From Parabacteroides sp. (GTDB taxonomy: Bacteria; Bacteroidota; Bacteroidia; Bacteroidales; Tannerellaceae): a DNA stretch of 64,000 nt. Positions 40,818 through 49,340 of the stretch are shown here, piece by piece (the stretch's first letter is position 1; every line of letters begins with the position of its first letter). The stretch covers positions 159,600 through 223,599 of the forward strand of contig JAFUOJ010000021.1 in NCBI GenBank assembly GCA_017481945.1, given 5' to 3'. The notes beneath the pieces are model-generated. The model was not told the DNA's origin. It saw only the letters and a program-made list of their open reading frames with translations, and searched no databases. Both the position numbers and the translations under genes were made by a program.

Positions 40818-41426
40818 ATGATTATGGCACGAAACTTTAAAGAGGCTTTAAGACATCGGAGAAGTTATTATTCCATTACGGATAGTTCTCCTATTTCTGA
40901 TAAGGCAATCAGAGAGATTATTGATTTTGCAATTATGCAGGTTCCTTCGGCTTTTAACTCCCAATCGACACGTATTGTTCTTTTATTGGGAAAACAGCAT
41001 AAAAGACTTTGGAAAATCACGAAAGAGATTTTAAAACAACTTGTTCCCGAGAAAATGTTTCAGAAAACAGAGACAAAAATTGATGAAAGTTTTGCTTCTG
41101 GATATGGTACTATCCTATTCTTTGAAGACCAGACGGTCGTTGAACAGCTGCAAAATTCCTATCCTCTCTATGCAGATAAGTTTCCTCTTTGGGCACAACA
41201 AACTTCTGCAATGCACCAATTAGCCATCTGGACCATGTTAGAAGATGAAGGTTTAGGGGCTTCTTTACAACATTATAATCCACTTATCGACGAACAAGTA
41301 GCACGAGAATGGGAACTCCCTTTTACATGGAAATTAATTGCTCAAATGCCTTTCGGTATTCCTACAGAAAAAGTAGAGCCAAAAGCTTTTGAACCATTGG
41401 ATAAAAGGGTTTTAATCTTTAAATAA
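40818..41426 (+). CDS. Nitroreductase-family protein
   Basis: A 202-residue FMN-dependent oxidoreductase of the small nitroreductase type related to yeast Hbn1/Frm2. Visible motifs are RRSYYSI, PSAFNSQSTRIVLL (FMN contact) and GLGASLQHYNP. It reduces nitro or related compounds with NAD(P)H; natural substrate unknown. The start could be 40818 or the ATG at 40824. It is monocistronic, ends in a long stem-loop, and has no clear promoter box, although array C lies upstream. Confidence 0.85.
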   Translation: MIMARNFKEALRHRRSYYSITDSSPISDKAIREIIDFAIMQVPSAFNSQSTRIVLLLGKQHKRLWKITKEILKQLVPEKMFQKTETKIDESFASGYGTILFFEDQTVVEQLQNSYPLYADKFPLWAQQTSAMHQLAIWTMLEDEGLGASLQHYNPLIDEQVAREWELPFTWKLIAQMPFGIPTEKVEPKAFEPLDKRVLIFK

Positions 41427-41431
41427 TTATA

Positions 41432-41475
41432 TAGGATATATAGCTTCATCCGTACAGATGGGACTATATATCCTA
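41432..41475. terminator. Long stem-loop between convergent genes
   Basis: TAGGATATATAG pairs with CTATATATCCTA (12 bp) and inner CATC pairs with GATG. No T run follows, so its role as terminator is likely but not certain. Confidence 0.6.
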
Positions 41476-41486
41476 CTCTGATAAAT

Positions 41487-42326
41487 CTATTTTTTTGCGG
41501 GAACAAAAAAATCTTTTTCTGTCAATTCGCATTGCTTGGCAATCCGTTTACAATAATCCAATCGTCCGACATAATGGTTTCGAGAATCTGAACCAAATGT
41601 AAATTTTAAACCGGCATGCTTTGCCATTCGAATAAACTTCTCATGAGGGACATGCACAATATCATTTATTTCTATTGCGATATTTCGAGCTTTCGCGGCA
41701 TCTATAATCTGTTGTAGACGCTTTTTTGTCCAAAGTGTATCATATTCTCGCTGCAAACAACAAGGTAAAAATAGTGGACAAGCTAATATATCCAAAGGAT
41801 CCTCTCCGGTAAGAATATCCATATAATGTTGCATATTCCGATTCATAAACACTTCCGAATCATCAATATAAGCATTGTACTCCCATAATTTAATGGTTTC
41901 TCCATAGCTGTTCCCATTTTCAACGATTTGTGGATCCATTGCAATATAATCGGCTTGAGCGATTAGATCAGGAGAAAAATTTTTTGACCATCCGGGACTC
42001 ATGGGTTGTAATCCGATATAAACGGGATAGGGTTTTATTGTATTTATGTATTCTTTTAGCTGTACATCAGTCTTGATTCCCCAAGGAGCAATGTTCTCCA
42101 TAACCCCGATTGTCATATTCAATTCTTTGGATTTTGCGACAATATCATTGATTGTCAATTTATCTGAACGGTGAACATGTAAATCCATAATGGGGAAATT
42201 CAGTTCATTGGGGACACTTACTTTTGATCCTTTATTAGATTCAAAGCTCTCTTTTGCGGAAACTTTATTGAATAAAGTACTGGTCAATAAAGCTCCTGAA
42301 GTTTTAAGAAATGTTTTTCTATTCAT
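41487..42326 (-). CDS. Exported PHP-domain-like metal hydrolase
   Basis: A 279-residue protein with a Tat-like leader (NRKTFLKTSGALL) and PHP-type metal motifs: MDLHVHRS at the start of the mature part and FGSDSRNH near the end. The middle has IAMDPQIVENG and IEINDIVHVP. PHP proteins include phosphatases and nucleases; this periplasmic form may act on a phosphoester or sugar phosphate, but the substrate is unknown. A TATTTTTG box (42347-42354) is 20 bp upstream. Confidence 0.7.
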   Translation of the reverse strand: MNRKTFLKTSGALLTSTLFNKVSAKESFESNKGSKVSVPNELNFPIMDLHVHRSDKLTINDIVAKSKELNMTIGVMENIAPWGIKTDVQLKEYINTIKPYPVYIGLQPMSPGWSKNFSPDLIAQADYIAMDPQIVENGNSYGETIKLWEYNAYIDDSEVFMNRNMQHYMDILTGEDPLDILACPLFLPCCLQREYDTLWTKKRLQQIIDAAKARNIAIEINDIVHVPHEKFIRMAKHAGLKFTFGSDSRNHYVGRLDYCKRIAKQCELTEKDFFVPAKK

Positions 42327-42346
42327 AAATGCTCTGTCTTTTTTTG

Positions 42347-42354
42347 CAAAAATA
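42347..42354 (-). promoter_or_regulatory. -7 box TATTTTTG for the PHP-like gene
   Basis: TAnnTTTG element upstream of 42326. Confidence 0.45.
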
Positions 42355-42432
42355 ATTGCTCGCCGATCTCTCCATTTGTTTTATTGTTTATAATCATTGT
42401 ACAATATTTAGGGCTTAATCATAAATATAATT

Positions 42433-43722
42433 TTATAACTGTCGAAGTCCGACTACCTTATTATATTGTGCGATAGCTATTTTTTGCTGATACCATGTTT
42501 GAATCAAATTACTGAAAGATTGAATCCATGAAAGCTGTGCAGAGAGCACATCCAAGATCGGAAGTTTTCCTTCGTTATAACTAAAGGTATTTAAATCTAA
42601 GTTCTCTTCCGCAATTTCACAGGCTCTTTTTGCAACCTCTATCTGTTTGGTATATTCAGTTAAGTTTGTCCAAGCGTTTGCAAGTTCTTGGGTTATTTGG
42701 TCTCTTGTTTCATCTTGAGCATATTCACTGCTCCGTAACAGTGCCTTTTGTTTATTGACTTCTTTAAATCGGGCTCCTCCATGAAACAAAGGAATTTTTA
42801 AAGAAGCTACAATCGCCGGTGTCCAAAGTTGTTCCGAACCTTTGACATTTAATAGAGGTGTTCCCCAAGTTGTTTGAAAACCGATTGCCAATGAAGGGCT
42901 ATATTTCGCTTTTACCAAACGGATTTGTCGATTCAGATATTCAGTATTCAGTTCTTTTATCTTAAGTTCCGGCCGATTTCTCAATGCTATCTCTTCATCG
43001 ATATACTGAGGTAAAGGGAGTACTTTTGAGATTGCGTCTGTTAATTCAACTGAATTCATCGGGGACAGCCCCATTAAAACATTCAAGTTTTGTAAAGCGA
43101 TTTGGAAATCTGTATAGGCTGTACTTTGGTTTAACTCTGCCTCTTTCAGACGAGCTTGAACCTGTAATAGATCGGTTTTGCTTATTTGTCCCTCTTTAAA
43201 TCGCGTTTCCAAAACATCTGCTAAAGCCTGTACAATTTGGACATATTGCTTCATAACTTCATACATTCCTTTACGAGCGGCAGCAGACCAATAGATGATG
43301 TCCGCTGCATACAGAACGTTATCGGTTGTCAATTCTTCCGTTTCCATCGCTATTTGGCTTTGGATCTGTGTCGCTTTATATTGGTTATAGATTTGGCCAC
43401 CTGTATATATGGGTTGGTTTAAAGAGACTCCTATATTATAGGTATTATGATCTATCTCAGCTGAAAACGCAGGTCCAAAGTCCAATTGACTTGAATTAAT
43501 CCTGTATTGATAGTTACCGGAGAAATCAATAGACGGTAGAAAGGCTGTTTTTGCAACCTTAACTGCATATTGCATAGCCGTACGTTCTTCTACATATTGT
43601 TTGATTTGGCGACTGTATTCAAGTACCTTTTGTTTGTAATCATTTACTGTAATCGAATGTTCTTGCGCAGTAAGAAAGAGAGAGCAGGTAAATATTCCGC
43701 TTATAATCAGGTAACATTTCAT
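42433..43722 (-). CDS. TolC-family outer membrane channel of the RND operon
   Basis: A 429-residue protein with a signal peptide ending TAQ (residues about 1-20) and two OEP helical repeats. Segments GVSLNQPIYTGGQIYNQY and ASLKIPLFHGGARF correspond to strand-turn portions of the channel. It is last in the operon, 5 bp behind the RND pump gene, and should dock on that pump. Substrate unknown. Confidence 0.92.
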   Translation of the reverse strand: MKCYLIISGIFTCSLFLTAQEHSITVNDYKQKVLEYSRQIKQYVEERTAMQYAVKVAKTAFLPSIDFSGNYQYRINSSQLDFGPAFSAEIDHNTYNIGVSLNQPIYTGGQIYNQYKATQIQSQIAMETEELTTDNVLYAADIIYWSAAARKGMYEVMKQYVQIVQALADVLETRFKEGQISKTDLLQVQARLKEAELNQSTAYTDFQIALQNLNVLMGLSPMNSVELTDAISKVLPLPQYIDEEIALRNRPELKIKELNTEYLNRQIRLVKAKYSPSLAIGFQTTWGTPLLNVKGSEQLWTPAIVASLKIPLFHGGARFKEVNKQKALLRSSEYAQDETRDQITQELANAWTNLTEYTKQIEVAKRACEIAEENLDLNTFSYNEGKLPILDVLSAQLSWIQSFSNLIQTWYQQKIAIAQYNKVVGLRQL

Positions 43723-43727
43723 ATTGT

Positions 43728-46700
43728 TTATTCGGATTTAATGTGAAAGAAAATACAATAAGTCACAGGCAGAATGAATATGGTCAATAGTGTCGATACA
43801 AACAATCCACCCATAATCGTTGCTGCCATTCCAGCAAACATCGCGTCCCCTAACAGAGGAAGCATACCTAAAATGGTAGTTCCTGACGCCATTGTGACGG
43901 GGACAATTCGTGTTTTGGTCGCCTCAATTACGGCTTTAACCAGGATTAACCCACTGTTTAATTGCAAATCAATCTCCTCTACTAAAACAATTGCATTCTT
44001 GATATTCATACCAATCAATCCTAACAATCCTAAGATAGCAAAGAAGTCTAGTGATTTACCGAATAAGAGTAAGCCCAGTACTACACCTATAAAAATAAGA
44101 GGTAACATACACATGATCAGTACAGGTTTCCTATAATATGTTGGGAAAAGAAATAACAGTGTGACATAGATAATTCCAAACATCAAAGGGATATTGGCCG
44201 CAATAGCACTATTCCCTTTATCCTGTTCTGCCTGTTCACCGAAATATTGGAGTTTATATCCTGTGGGTACAGCCACACCTTCCTTTATTTCTTGCCACAG
44301 CTGTTTAAAAATAGCCATCGTGTTAGTACCCCGTTTAGGCTCACATTGCATAAGCATGTAACGTTGGCGATTATACCGTTTGATTACACTGAATTCATAA
44401 TCCAAGGAGAAATTATCTATCACCTGCTCTACCTTTACCGACTTTCCTTTCGCACTATGTACCGGAAGTGTTTTTATATCATTCAGATTCATGGAATCTT
44501 TCCCTTCATCTTTCAATAAAATAGGCATAGAAAGATCTCCCTCACGATACTCACCTAAAGGAACACCATTTGTTACTGCTCGAAGCGAATAAGCCATCTG
44601 TTGCCGAGTAATCCCCAAGCGTAACCCCTTCTCCTGAGAGTATAAAGGTTTCCATACCGGTACTTTATTGCCCCAACTATTGCGAACTTCCATGACATAT
44701 TTGTTTTTATAGGCTATCTTTTTGGCCTGTTGTGTCAGTGCAACCAACGTATCGATATTATCTCCAATGAAACCTATCTCGATTGCTGCGTCCGGAACGG
44801 GAGAAAGAGCAAAGAGAGAAGAACGGGTTAATATATTAGGATAATTTGCTACCATATATTCATAAAACCGACTTTCTTCTTCCGGTGCCTCCTTTGCTTG
44901 CTTGGTTTCAATCAGCACATTCGCAAAATTGGGCTTTTGTCCAACGGATGAACTGGCCAAATAGTAACGTATAGGAGAAGCTCCCAAAGTAAAGGAATAG
45001 GACTTGAGTTTATCGTTCTTCTTTAAATCCTTCTCTATTTGTTCTACCTCTCTTTGTACCTCTTCAATCCCATATCCTTCAGGAAAAATCAGGTCTGCCC
45101 GGAAATAGGGCTTATTCATTATCGGGAAAAAGCTCTGTGGCATGATACTCATGATAAAAAGAGAGAGAAACAGGGTTAAAACCACAGTTGTAAGTGTGAT
45201 ATATCGATATTTTATCAATCTTCCCAATACCTTTTCAAAGGTATGATAGAGTTTCGTATCGTAAGGGTCTTTATATTCGCCAGCCTTAGATTCTTTTAGG
45301 ATAAAATTGCCAAAAGTAGTTGTCTGTGTTAAAGCTAATAGCCAACTTAGTCCTAAAGAGACAGCCAACACAATAAACAGAGGCTTTACTATTTCGGCCA
45401 CAGAAGCCGGTGCTAAGTAAAGCGGAAGGAATGAACATACAGCAATAAAGGTCGCTCCCAACAACGCCCATTGTGGCTTAGTCGCACCTTCAACCAATGC
45501 CTGATAACGGGATAACCCCCGCTTAATCCCTACTTGTGCATTATCTGTCACGACAATGGCATTATCGACTAACATGCCCATTGCAATGATAAAGGCCGCC
45601 AAAGAGGTTCGGTTCAGTCCAACTCCCCATATCCACATAATCAACAGGGTTCCTCCTACCGAGAACAGAAGTGAGCTTCCCACTAACATACCTGCACGTG
45701 ATCCCATCACTAAGAAGATGATTACAATCACGATTAATAATGACTCTATCAAATTCAGTATAAAACCATTATTCGCTTCTTCGGCAATCTTATCCTCCGG
45801 ATAGATTGTCTCCAATTCCATACCGACCGGAAGGCGTTGTTTTAGTTCTTTCAACCGTTCTGTTACACGATTACCCACATCCACTACATCATCTTCTGCA
45901 CCGGTAGAGACTCCGATCCCAATAGCCCGTTTCCCATTAACTCGCATAAGGGTAGAAGGTGGATCTGCATATCCTTTCTCAATTTGGGCAATGTCTCCCA
46001 AACGTACCTCTGCTCCGCTTTTTGTGACAATCAGTTGTTCCCGAATGTCTTGAATACTTTTATAAGTGCCTTCTGCACGCACTCGAAGTTGATAGGTCCC
46101 GGTTGTAATTTCTCCTGTATTGACCAATAGATTCTGTGTCTGTAGAACTTGTTGGATAGCTGTTGGATCGATTCCTAAATTGGACAGTTTAGGAACGGAA
46201 ATAAAGACATTAACAACTTGTGCCTGCTCTCCAAAAAGAAAGACCTTTTGCACACCTGACAGCGGATTCAATTCAGTCATGATCTTTTGTGCCCAGTTAC
46301 GCATATCATTGTAGGTGAAGCCCTCGTCAGCAGTCAGCGCATAGTAAATACCAAAAACATCTCCAAAATCATCATTTACCAAGAGTGTTGTGACTCCAGC
46401 AGGCAACTTAGATTGCATATTGGCCACTTTACGACGCAATTCATCCCACTTTTGAGTGATGGATTGGGGTGATAAATGGCTTTTTAGTTCAACAGAGGTC
46501 TCTGACAGTCCAAAGTAACATTTAGACTTGATGTTGTACACATCAGAGAGTGTTTGCAAATCTCTTTCAATCGTTTCGACCACATTTTTTTCTACTTCCA
46601 TTGGGTTCGCACCCGGATAGTAAGCAGTCAGGACAGCTTGTTTGATGATAAACGGGGCGTCTTCCTTCTTTGGAAGCTTAAAAAAGGCATAAATACCCCC

Positions 46701-46769
46701 GACAAGCAGGATGGATAGGAAAAAATAGATCACTTTTCTATTTTTCAAGGAGTAAATAGGGAGATTCAT
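43728..46769 (-). CDS. RND-family inner membrane efflux pump (AcrB/HAE1-like)
   Basis: A 1013-residue pump with the 12-helix RND layout: helix 1 at about 10-30, large periplasmic loop, helices 2-6 after about 330, the second loop and helices 7-12. In helix 4 the segment GMLVDNAIVVTDN holds the proton-relay aspartate, although AcrB has two aspartates here and this protein Asp-Asn. It is between the adaptor gene (12 bp upstream) and the TolC gene (5 bp downstream). It probably exports drugs, lipids or bile acids using proton flow. Confidence 0.94.
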   Translation of the reverse strand: MNLPIYSLKNRKVIYFFLSILLVGGIYAFFKLPKKEDAPFIIKQAVLTAYYPGANPMEVEKNVVETIERDLQTLSDVYNIKSKCYFGLSETSVELKSHLSPQSITQKWDELRRKVANMQSKLPAGVTTLLVNDDFGDVFGIYYALTADEGFTYNDMRNWAQKIMTELNPLSGVQKVFLFGEQAQVVNVFISVPKLSNLGIDPTAIQQVLQTQNLLVNTGEITTGTYQLRVRAEGTYKSIQDIREQLIVTKSGAEVRLGDIAQIEKGYADPPSTLMRVNGKRAIGIGVSTGAEDDVVDVGNRVTERLKELKQRLPVGMELETIYPEDKIAEEANNGFILNLIESLLIVIVIIFLVMGSRAGMLVGSSLLFSVGGTLLIMWIWGVGLNRTSLAAFIIAMGMLVDNAIVVTDNAQVGIKRGLSRYQALVEGATKPQWALLGATFIAVCSFLPLYLAPASVAEIVKPLFIVLAVSLGLSWLLALTQTTTFGNFILKESKAGEYKDPYDTKLYHTFEKVLGRLIKYRYITLTTVVLTLFLSLFIMSIMPQSFFPIMNKPYFRADLIFPEGYGIEEVQREVEQIEKDLKKNDKLKSYSFTLGASPIRYYLASSSVGQKPNFANVLIETKQAKEAPEEESRFYEYMVANYPNILTRSSLFALSPVPDAAIEIGFIGDNIDTLVALTQQAKKIAYKNKYVMEVRNSWGNKVPVWKPLYSQEKGLRLGITRQQMAYSLRAVTNGVPLGEYREGDLSMPILLKDEGKDSMNLNDIKTLPVHSAKGKSVKVEQVIDNFSLDYEFSVIKRYNRQRYMLMQCEPKRGTNTMAIFKQLWQEIKEGVAVPTGYKLQYFGEQAEQDKGNSAIAANIPLMFGIIYVTLLFLFPTYYRKPVLIMCMLPLIFIGVVLGLLLFGKSLDFFAILGLLGLIGMNIKNAIVLVEEIDLQLNSGLILVKAVIEATKTRIVPVTMASGTTILGMLPLLGDAMFAGMAATIMGGLFVSTLLTIFILPVTYCIFFHIKSE

Positions 46770-46781
46770 TACCTTATGAGT

Positions 46782-47831
46782 TTAATCCGTTAATACCTTT
46801 ACCTGCTCTCTGTCAGTCAATCGGGTAGCTCCTGCGGAAACCACCTGTTCACCGGGCTTTAAATTATCCGTAACGACCACTTGCTCCTTCCCTATCAGCT
46901 CTGTAATCTGAACCGGACGCAGTTCTACCTTTCCTGTCCGTTGATTATAGACAAAAACAAAGGTCTCCTCATTTTCTTCGCTGGCGACAATCGCTGAAAG
47001 AGGAACCAGCACTGCCTCCTTTTGGAAGTTTGTATTCTCAACATGCAAAATCACTCGACAGGAGAAACCAACAGCTACTTTATAGCGATTCAAATCGAAC
47101 TCCGGATCCTCTATTTGGAGAAAAACGGGAACACCCGATCCATCTGGAGAGGCCTCTACATACTCTTTTACCTTTGCCTTGAATATCTTCCCTTTATAGG
47201 TATCAAACTCAATATAAATCTGATAAGGATAGCTGAAATAGATGACGTTCGTCTCCGGCATCGTGAATTGAACCTGTAATTTTTTGGGATTTATCAGGCA
47301 GACAATCCCTTCTCCCGCCTGTACTTTCTGGTAATTCTCAACATACTTCTTTTGGATGAACCCATCAAAAGGGGCACGTAGCTTGGTCTGTGCCAATTGA
47401 TTCTCCGCATACTCAAAAGCCGCTTTGGCATTGATAAAAGCTGCCTCTGTTGTTTCATATTCCTGCTTAGAGATGGCCTGTTTCGTCAGTAGATTCTGTG
47501 CTCGCTGCAATTGGGCTTCTGCTGTCAGGAAAGAGGCTCGTTTAGCCTCGTAGTCCCATTGAAAATCTTGCGGATTTATCTCGGCAATCACCTCCCCTTT
47601 GCGTACCTGCTGTCCCTCTGTTACGTTGAGTGAGATTAGAGGGCCTGCCATCTGAAATGCCAAGTCGCTAAACTGGTCGGGCGAGACTACCCCGCTAAAA
47701 GATTTCTCCAACACATCCAAGGCGGTCACTTCGGTCAGTTTTACCGGACGAGGTTGGGACTCCGGTACCGGTTGCTGGTGACAAGAAAATAGAAAAACGG
47801 TCGTACCGATAAGTATCCATCTGTTGTTCAT
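46782..47831 (-). CDS. RND periplasmic adaptor lipoprotein
   Basis: A 349-residue membrane-fusion protein with lipoprotein signal NRWILIGTTVFLFSC (Cys about residue 17). Lipoyl domain near residues 60-80 (ISLNVTEGQQVRKGEVIAEI in outline), coiled-coil hairpin 85-135, then beta-barrel and membrane-proximal domains. It is first in the adaptor-pump-channel operon. I see no TetR or other regulator gene and no clear promoter in the short spacer, which contains the nuclease terminator. Confidence 0.92.
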   Translation of the reverse strand: MNNRWILIGTTVFLFSCHQQPVPESQPRPVKLTEVTALDVLEKSFSGVVSPDQFSDLAFQMAGPLISLNVTEGQQVRKGEVIAEINPQDFQWDYEAKRASFLTAEAQLQRAQNLLTKQAISKQEYETTEAAFINAKAAFEYAENQLAQTKLRAPFDGFIQKKYVENYQKVQAGEGIVCLINPKKLQVQFTMPETNVIYFSYPYQIYIEFDTYKGKIFKAKVKEYVEASPDGSGVPVFLQIEDPEFDLNRYKVAVGFSCRVILHVENTNFQKEAVLVPLSAIVASEENEETFVFVYNQRTGKVELRPVQITELIGKEQVVVTDNLKPGEQVVSAGATRLTDREQVKVLTD

Positions 47832-47841
47832 AGGTAGAAAT

Positions 47842-47877
47842 AAAAAAAGTGTTGCACGTATTCATACAACACTTTTT
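47842..47877 (-). terminator. Terminator of the nuclease gene
   Basis: AAAAAGTGTTG pairs with CAACACTTTTT, with T runs on both strands. It sits between the nuclease stop and the start of the adaptor gene. Confidence 0.85.
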
Positions 47878-47910
47878 CGATACGATTGTTCTCCTATTTC
47901 GGAAGGAAGA

Positions 47911-48909
47911 TTAGAAAGACCAACTCCCCCAGTCAATGGATTTTTCCATCCGTTTTTCTTCGTCATCCGGTATCGCTGGAAAGAAATCAATGCCGGTAGC
48001 CTTCTCTACCTTGTCGATAGGGACTGCCATCGCCTTACTAAACTTCTCATTGTAATCTCGATTCTCAAAAAGGAAACCGATTCCCTTGTACTGACTGCCG
48101 GTATAGAAACAGAGCACTTTATAAAAGCCGGCCGGAATAGCCACCCGGTTTTTCCCTAACCTTTTCATGTCGTCGCTAAAGATAGGACCGGTTACGATGT
48201 ACAACGAACCGTTGTCTTTTGCCCACATACGACATTGTGCCTCCAAATCATTCCAGACCCCGCGGTTCAAACCCGGTGCTTGAGGACAGATATTGCTCAA
48301 ATAGAAAGATTCGCGCATGGCTTTCGCTGACCATTTCATGTCGGCTGCCGGAGCCAAATGTCCACGATCATAACCGGAGCGGGTATAATCCTCATTGGTA
48401 GCTGTAGCCCCTTTTACATCAGGGTCAGAGACAAATTTGTTTGAACGTTCAACCTTTTTATTATTGACTTCCATATCCGTCAATTCGTAAGCCACCCAGT
48501 TAGCCACCTTATAGTCGGAATTATAGGAAACAGTGTATCCCTCATGCCGGATTATCTGTTCTTTTCGCTTCTCTTTCAATTGAGGAATCTCGACCTGTGC
48601 CGCTACTTTCTCTACCCGTTTGGAAGTCGGGGTCGATTGAGTGGAAGTCTGCTTTTTCGGCTTCGTAGTAGCTGAATTTTTCCTGGATGTTGGCTCTGCT
48701 TTGGATGTTATGACCTGTTCTTTCGTCTCTATCGGTCTCTTTTTTTCTGTTTTTACCGAGAAAAAGAGGTCATACGTGTACATAACAGCGATGAACAGTA
48801 CGATAGCTGCCGATAATCCGATGATAAATTGTTTCGTCTTCTGGATTAAAGCAGATAGTTTGCCATTTGTTTTCTTTTTTCCCTTTCTTGTTGTCTTCTT
48901 TTTAGCCAT
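47911..48909 (-). CDS. Membrane-anchored DNA/RNA non-specific endonuclease (NUC1 family)
   Basis: A 332-residue protein from the ATG at 48909; a longer frame to 49005 would run through the promoter and is rejected. Residues 1-20 are lysine-rich, about 27-47 form one membrane helix, then a Lys/Ser/Thr-rich linker leads to the beta-beta-alpha-Me nuclease domain. The active-site motif is SGYDRGHLAPAADM, with His as general base, and NRGVWNDLE supplies the metal-binding Asn. It could degrade nucleic acid in the periplasm for nutrition or clearing. The TACTTTTG box is at 48935-48942. Confidence 0.88.
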   Translation of the reverse strand: MAKKKTTRKGKKKTNGKLSALIQKTKQFIIGLSAAIVLFIAVMYTYDLFFSVKTEKKRPIETKEQVITSKAEPTSRKNSATTKPKKQTSTQSTPTSKRVEKVAAQVEIPQLKEKRKEQIIRHEGYTVSYNSDYKVANWVAYELTDMEVNNKKVERSNKFVSDPDVKGATATNEDYTRSGYDRGHLAPAADMKWSAKAMRESFYLSNICPQAPGLNRGVWNDLEAQCRMWAKDNGSLYIVTGPIFSDDMKRLGKNRVAIPAGFYKVLCFYTGSQYKGIGFLFENRDYNEKFSKAMAVPIDKVEKATGIDFFPAIPDDEEKRMEKSIDWGSWSF

Positions 48910-48934
48910 TTTTCCTCTAAAATTTCTATGGTTG

Positions 48935-48966
48935 CAAAAGTAAACAATATAAAAATTCTCTACAAA
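48935..48966 (-). promoter_or_regulatory. Promoter of the nuclease gene
   Basis: TTTG (48963-48966), 20-bp spacer, TACTTTTG (48935-48942) on the minus strand. Confidence 0.6.
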
Positions 48967-48971
48967 TGTCC

Positions 48972-49235
48972 CGGCAAGCCGCTTTCCGAGGATTCTTTTC
49001 TTCAAAAATGTATCGGCCAGCCACTGACCTGTACCTCTATGTTAAAAGAAGAACCGGCCAGCCACTAACCCACCCTTCTTTGTTAAAAAATCCATTAGTC
49101 AGCCGCTAACCTGCACTATTTTGTTAATGAGTTTTAAGGATTAGTGGCTGACCTAAGCTACTTATATAAAAGTGTTAAAGGTCTGCGGCTGTCCGGCTCT
49201 ACTTTTCAGGAAGTTGAACCGGACAGTGACTAACC
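48972..49235. repeat. Array E: seven units, 39-42 bp period, some boxes inverted
   Basis: Unit starts: 48972, 49014, 49055, 49096, 49138, 49180, 49219. A typical unit has box 1 CGGCCAGCCACTAACC and then box 2 near TTTGTTAAAA about 25 bp later. In units 5 and 6 box 1 is the reverse complement (GGATTAGTGGCTGACC, GGTCTGCGGCTGTCCGG) while box 2 stays in place in unit 5. Units 6 and 7 share complementary CTGTCCGG/CCGGACAG arms. The array fills the spacer between the divergent nuclease and peptidase genes. Confidence 0.85.
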
Positions 49236-49340
49236 CTCAGTTTTTTCAATTCAATAACTTTTTGTTTGCAGATATCGAAAAAAATGACGAATATTGGAAC
49301 CTAAATAATCATAATATTTTTCACTTTAATTAAACATTTC

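Noticed and set aside
48910-49005. Upstream extension of the nuclease gene
   Set aside because: The extension would run through the TACTTTTG/TTTG promoter; MAKKKTTRK at 48909 is a better start.
48972-49235. CRISPR array
   Set aside because: Units vary, some are inverted, the spacers are similar to each other rather than unique, and no cas gene is in the window.
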